The notes under the pieces are model-generated. The model had not been told where the DNA came from, did not search any database, and saw only the letters and a list, made by a program, of their open reading frames with translations. Below, piece after piece: positions 61,397 through 64,000 of a stretch of 64,000 bases of DNA (its first letter is position 1; each line of letters starts with the position of its first letter). The position numbers and the translations under genes were made by a program. The stretch is taken from positions 1-64,000 of the forward strand of contig CAIQUD010000054.1 of the NCBI GenBank assembly GCA_903874965.1. The letters run 5' to 3'. This DNA comes from an uncultured Actinomycetes bacterium. Its GTDB lineage: Bacteria; Actinomycetota; Acidimicrobiia; Acidimicrobiales; RAAP-2.

Positions 61397-61735
61397 CTAC
61401 TCTTCACGCTTCCAGAAGCGCCAGCCACCCTTGGTCCGCTTCGACAGCGGCGTCTCTGCGGCAATGGTCCTCGATGCTTCGGCGACAATTTCCCCAGCGG
61501 ACTCCAGCACTTCAATGAGGTCTGCTGCGTCAACAGCCGGTGGAGGTTCGACGGGCTCTGGAATGAGGCTCCCATGGCTCCAACCAACGTCGGCGAGGCG
61601 AGGAGCAAAACTGGGGCAGGCCTCTGGACACTTCCACGGTGCTTCTGGGGCTAAGTCGAGCGAACAGTATCGAGCTGCTTCGCCAGAGCTATATGTCCGT
61701 GATTGAAAGTGCTTGCACTGCTCGTTCATTCCCAC
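61397..61735 (-). CDS. Small Cys-rich protein of the SUF locus, function unknown
   Basis: A 112-residue protein with four cysteines in the N-terminal half: MNEQCKHF, ARYCSLDLAPEAPW, and CPEACPSF. The C-terminal half is acidic-helical and ends in a basic KRTKGGWRFWKREE. The cysteine spacing could bind zinc or an Fe-S cluster. It lies between sufB and sufD, divergent from neither. GTG 61735 lies six bases after TAAGAT, which supports a real, leaderless gene; ATG 61729 is an alternative. No family was recognised. Confidence 0.75.
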   Translation of the reverse strand: MGMNEQCKHFQSRTYSSGEAARYCSLDLAPEAPWKCPEACPSFAPRLADVGWSHGSLIPEPVEPPPAVDAADLIEVLESAGEIVAEASRTIAAETPLSKRTKGGWRFWKREE

Positions 61736-61741
61736 GTCGCC

Positions 61742-61747
61742 ATCTTA
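61742..61747 (-). promoter_or_regulatory. -10 element for small Cys-rich gene (leaderless)
   Basis: TAAGAT, then six bases GGCGAC, then GTG 61735 on the minus strand. Confidence 0.55.
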
Positions 61748-61778
61748 GGAACTCTCAAGGGAGCGAATTTGGCGATTT

Positions 61779-61800
61779 GCATCTTGGGCCGAGAAGATGC
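61779..61800 (-). terminator. Possible terminator after sufB
   Basis: A 7-bp perfect stem (GCATCTT / AAGATGC) with an 8-base loop lies 86 bases beyond the sufB stop. It is the only clear hairpin in the gap, and termination is inferred. Confidence 0.4.
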
Positions 61801-61885
61801 TGCGAACTCGAAGTGAGCATGACCGATTGCTGATGAGAAGACAAGGTTTCCGTCCACTGCGGAACGGGCATCCTGGCGGCCAAAC

Positions 61886-63286
61886 TCAGCCGATCGAGCC
61901 TTCCATCTGAAGTTCGATGAGGCGACTCCACTCAACCGCGTATTCCATTGGAAGCGTTCTCGTGATTGGCTCAATGAAACCATTGACAATCATGCCCATC
62001 GCCTGAGCTTCTGAAAGTCCGCGGCTCATGAGGTAGAAGAGCTGGTCGTCGCCGACCTTTGACACCGTTGCCTCATGGCCAATGCGAGCGTCTCGCTCAT
62101 TGACTTCCATGTAGGGCTTGGTTTCGGAGATTGACCGGTCATCAAGCAAGAGGGCGTCGCAACGGACGAAGGACTTTGAGCCTTTGGCGCCTTCATCAAC
62201 ATGGACGAGTCCTCGATAGGTCGTGTTCCCGCCGTCCTTGCTAATTGACTTCGACACAATGGTCGACGTCGTTTCTGGAGCGGCGTGAACCATCTTCGCT
62301 CCAGCGTCTTGCTGTTGACCAGGACCGGCATAGGCGACCGAAAGAACTTCACCGGAGGCCTTTGGTCCCATCAGATAGACGCTTGGATACTTCATCGTCA
62401 GCCTGGAACCAATGTTGCCGTCAATCCACTCGACGTGTGCTTCGGCTTCAGCTCGGGCCCTCTTCGTGACGAGGTTGTAGACGTTGTTCGACCAGTTCTG
62501 AATCGTTGTGTAGGTGATTCGACTTCCAGGCAGGGCAACGAGTTCGACGACTGCGGAGTGGAGTGAGTCGGTTGAGTACACCGGCGCTGAACAGCCTTCG
62601 ACGTAGTGAACCTGGGAACCCTCGTCTGCAATGATGAGCGTGCGCTCAAACTGACCCATGTTCTCCGCGTTGATTCGGAAGTAGGCCTGAAGTGGTTGGT
62701 CAACAATGACGCCCGGGGGGACGTAAATGAATGACCCGCCAGACCAAACCGCCGAGTTGAGGGCTGCGAACTTGTTGTCATTTGGCGGAATGATCGTCCC
62801 GAACCACTTGCGAACGAGTTCTGGATACTCGCGAACGGCAGTGTCCATGTCGCAGAAGAGCACGCCCAAACGCTCGAGGTCTTCACGGTTTCGGTGGAAG
62901 ACGACTTCCGACTCATACTGAGCGGTGACGCCAGCCAAGTACTTCCGTTCAGCCTCTGGGATGCCAAGACGCTCATAGGTGTTCTTAATGGCGTCAGGAA
63001 GGTCGTTCCAGTCGTCAACTTGGCCACCGGTTGGCTTGATGTAATAGTAGATATCGTCGAAATCGAGATCTGGCATCTTGGCCGCGAACCACTCGAGCAT
63101 TGGCTTGCGTTCAAATCTACGGAGCGCCGAAAGTCGAAAATCGAGCATCCACTTCGGCTCTTTCTTCATGGCTGACATCTCGCGGACAATTTCTTCGCTC
63201 AAGCCCTTGCGTGGCTTGAAGACGTAGTCCTCCTCGTCGGACCAGCCGAGCTGGTACTTCCCAAGGTCGAGGTCGTGGATGGCCAT
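61886..63286 (-). CDS. sufB: SufB, Fe-S assembly scaffold
   Basis: A 466-residue SufB, the site where the Fe-S cluster is formed. [58 protein letters not shown] and [21 protein letters not shown] are typical, including the conserved acceptor cysteine in RCDALL. ATG 63286 has GGAG six bases upstream; ATG 63289 is adjacent, and the longer track ORF lacks support. TACTAT at 63348-63353 may be its -10. It is transcribed apart from sufD. Confidence 0.94.
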   Translation of the reverse strand: MAIHDLDLGKYQLGWSDEEDYVFKPRKGLSEEIVREMSAMKKEPKWMLDFRLSALRRFERKPMLEWFAAKMPDLDFDDIYYYIKPTGGQVDDWNDLPDAIKNTYERLGIPEAERKYLAGVTAQYESEVVFHRNREDLERLGVLFCDMDTAVREYPELVRKWFGTIIPPNDNKFAALNSAVWSGGSFIYVPPGVIVDQPLQAYFRINAENMGQFERTLIIADEGSQVHYVEGCSAPVYSTDSLHSAVVELVALPGSRITYTTIQNWSNNVYNLVTKRARAEAEAHVEWIDGNIGSRLTMKYPSVYLMGPKASGEVLSVAYAGPGQQQDAGAKMVHAAPETTSTIVSKSISKDGGNTTYRGLVHVDEGAKGSKSFVRCDALLLDDRSISETKPYMEVNERDARIGHEATVSKVGDDQLFYLMSRGLSEAQAMGMIVNGFIEPITRTLPMEYAVEWSRLIELQMEGSIG

Positions 63287-63347
63287 CATGCACTCCGTCG
63301 TTGCGCAGCCGGTGAAAGTCCGGGGAAAAGGTATTTCTCCAATGCCG

Positions 63348-63353
63348 ATAGTA
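63348..63353 (-). promoter_or_regulatory. Possible -10 element for sufB
   Basis: TACTAT lies 58 bases upstream of the sufB ATG on the minus strand, so sufB would have a leader with a ribosome-binding site, unlike the leaderless genes around it. Confidence 0.4.
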
Positions 63354-63420
63354 GCAACTCCCCGGTGCCCCCAAGCAGACAAGTTCAACGAGCGCTCAGC
63401 GCTCTGGCAGGCTTGGATCT

Positions 63421-64000
63421 ATGCCAACACCTCCTCGTCCGCAACAGCGGCCACTTGAGCTCTCAACTCATGGAATTACCCGAATCGATCCTTACTACTG
63501 GATGAACGAGAAGGACAATCCAGAAGTTCTCGCCCACCTCGAGGCGGAGAATGCGTTCGTCGAAGAGAGTTTTTCCGACCAACAGCCACTTCGCGAGGCC
63601 CTGTATCAAGAGATCGTCGCTCGAATTGAGCAGACGGATCTGTCGGTTCCCTACCGCCGAGGACCGTTCTGGTACTACGAACGAACCGAAGAAGGGCTCT
63701 CGTATTCAATCCTGTGCCGACGTCCAGCCGGGCCACTCGGCGAACGCCCTCCAATGGCGACCGGAGGAGATGACGAAGAGGTCATCTTCGACGAGAACAT
63801 CGAGGCAAACGGTGCCCCGTTCTTTGCCACGGGCAATCTCGCCGTTAGCCCAGACCATGGTTGGCTTGCGTACGCAACTGAAACCGAAGGCGATGAACGG
63901 TATCGACTTCGATTCCGGCGCCTTGCCGATGGCGTTGAATCTCCTGAAACGATTGAAGCGACCTACTACGGGCTCGCCTGGGCCAATGACAGCGCAACCG
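63421..64000 (+). CDS. ptrB: Oligopeptidase B-like serine peptidase (S9A), N-terminal part (3' truncated by window)
   Basis: The frame opens with ATG 63421 and continues past the window, so it is missing from the ORF track. The visible 193 residues match the N-terminal region and first beta-propeller blades of prolyl oligopeptidase-family proteins: HGITRIDPYYWMNEKDNPEVLAHLEAEN, and FWYYERTEEGLSYSILCRR. This is the oligopeptidase B type, which cleaves after basic residues in short peptides. The catalytic serine domain lies outside the window. CAGGCT seven bases before the ATG may be a -10. Confidence 0.87.
   Translation, partial: MPTPPRPQQRPLELSTHGITRIDPYYWMNEKDNPEVLAHLEAENAFVEESFSDQQPLREALYQEIVARIEQTDLSVPYRRGPFWYYERTEEGLSYSILCRRPAGPLGERPPMATGGDDEEVIFDENIEANGAPFFATGNLAVSPDHGWLAYATETEGDERYRLRFRRLADGVESPETIEATYYGLAWANDSAT

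Overview
The window looks like a chromosomal segment of an actinobacterium, most likely a member of the class Acidimicrobiia or a close relative. This is inference from gene content: an F420 biosynthesis gene (cofC/fbiD), a fused PafBC DNA-damage regulator, a SUF operon carrying a Rieske protein, WbbL/RmlD-type rhamnose glycan genes, and a steroid C/D-ring (HIP) catabolic trio close to the mycobacterial fadE30-ipdF-fadD3 genes. Base composition is moderately GC-rich. Many transcription units have a TANNNT -10 hexamer 6-7 bases before a start codon, which points to widespread leaderless transcription. No rRNA, tRNA, CRISPR array or insertion sequence was recognised.

Layout. 1-2.2 kb: the 3' end of a GH38 alpha-mannosidase, cofC, a perfect hairpin terminator and a convergent gene for a lysine/alanine/proline repeat (histone-tail-like) protein. 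2.4-7.6 kb: an unusual block with a soluble VirD4/TraG-family ATPase convergent with and overlapping a helicase-less MobF/TrwC relaxase; the relaxase lies directly downstream of fused pafBC and a moaC homologue whose key active-site His is Gln. 7.6-14.3 kb: FmdB zinc ribbon, TldE/TldD, an MFS transporter, dxs and a DinB-fold protein. 14.3-19.2 kb: alcohol dehydrogenase, then the fadD3-ipdF-fadE30-like operon. 19.2-25.6 kb: msrB, then secA-prfB-ftsE-ftsX-ssb on the minus strand. 25.9-32 kb: an MFS exporter and a five-gene sugar-nucleotide/glycosyltransferase operon (rmlD, ugd, uxs, two GT2 enzymes). 32-37.7 kb: birA divergent from a biotin-dependent acyl-CoA carboxylase alpha subunit, an M20 amidohydrolase, an ABM-domain protein and an acyl-CoA mutase large subunit. 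37.8-43.3 kb: a GT4 glycosyltransferase, a rhodanese-ThiF protein, a nitroreductase, leucyl aminopeptidase and a cobalamin adenosyltransferase. 43.4-52.9 kb: metH, a FAH-family hydrolase, a natural LipB-LipA fusion, lpd, rnhA, an Rrf2 regulator and thiE. 52.9-55.6 kb: enoyl-CoA hydratase, acyl-CoA dehydrogenase and a metallo-beta-lactamase-fold hydrolase. 55.6-63.4 kb: a split SUF Fe-S assembly locus with two different SufC ATPases (sufC1-sufS-sufU facing sufC2-Rieske-sufD, with sufB further on). The window ends inside a prolyl oligopeptidase-family gene (oligopeptidase B type).

How genes connect. LipB-LipA, Lpd and the Fe-S machinery serve lipoate-dependent complexes, since LipA itself needs Fe-S clusters. 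BirA biotinylates the carboxylase encoded divergently from it. The cobalamin adenosyltransferase could supply the acyl-CoA mutase, and MetH also needs B12. RmlD/WbbL together with Ugd/UXS suggest a rhamnose- and xylose- or glucuronate-containing envelope glycan. The most unusual items are the relaxase/coupling-ATPase pair without a secretion system next to PafBC, the LipB-LipA fusion, the dual-SufC SUF locus and near-palindromic bidirectional promoters.
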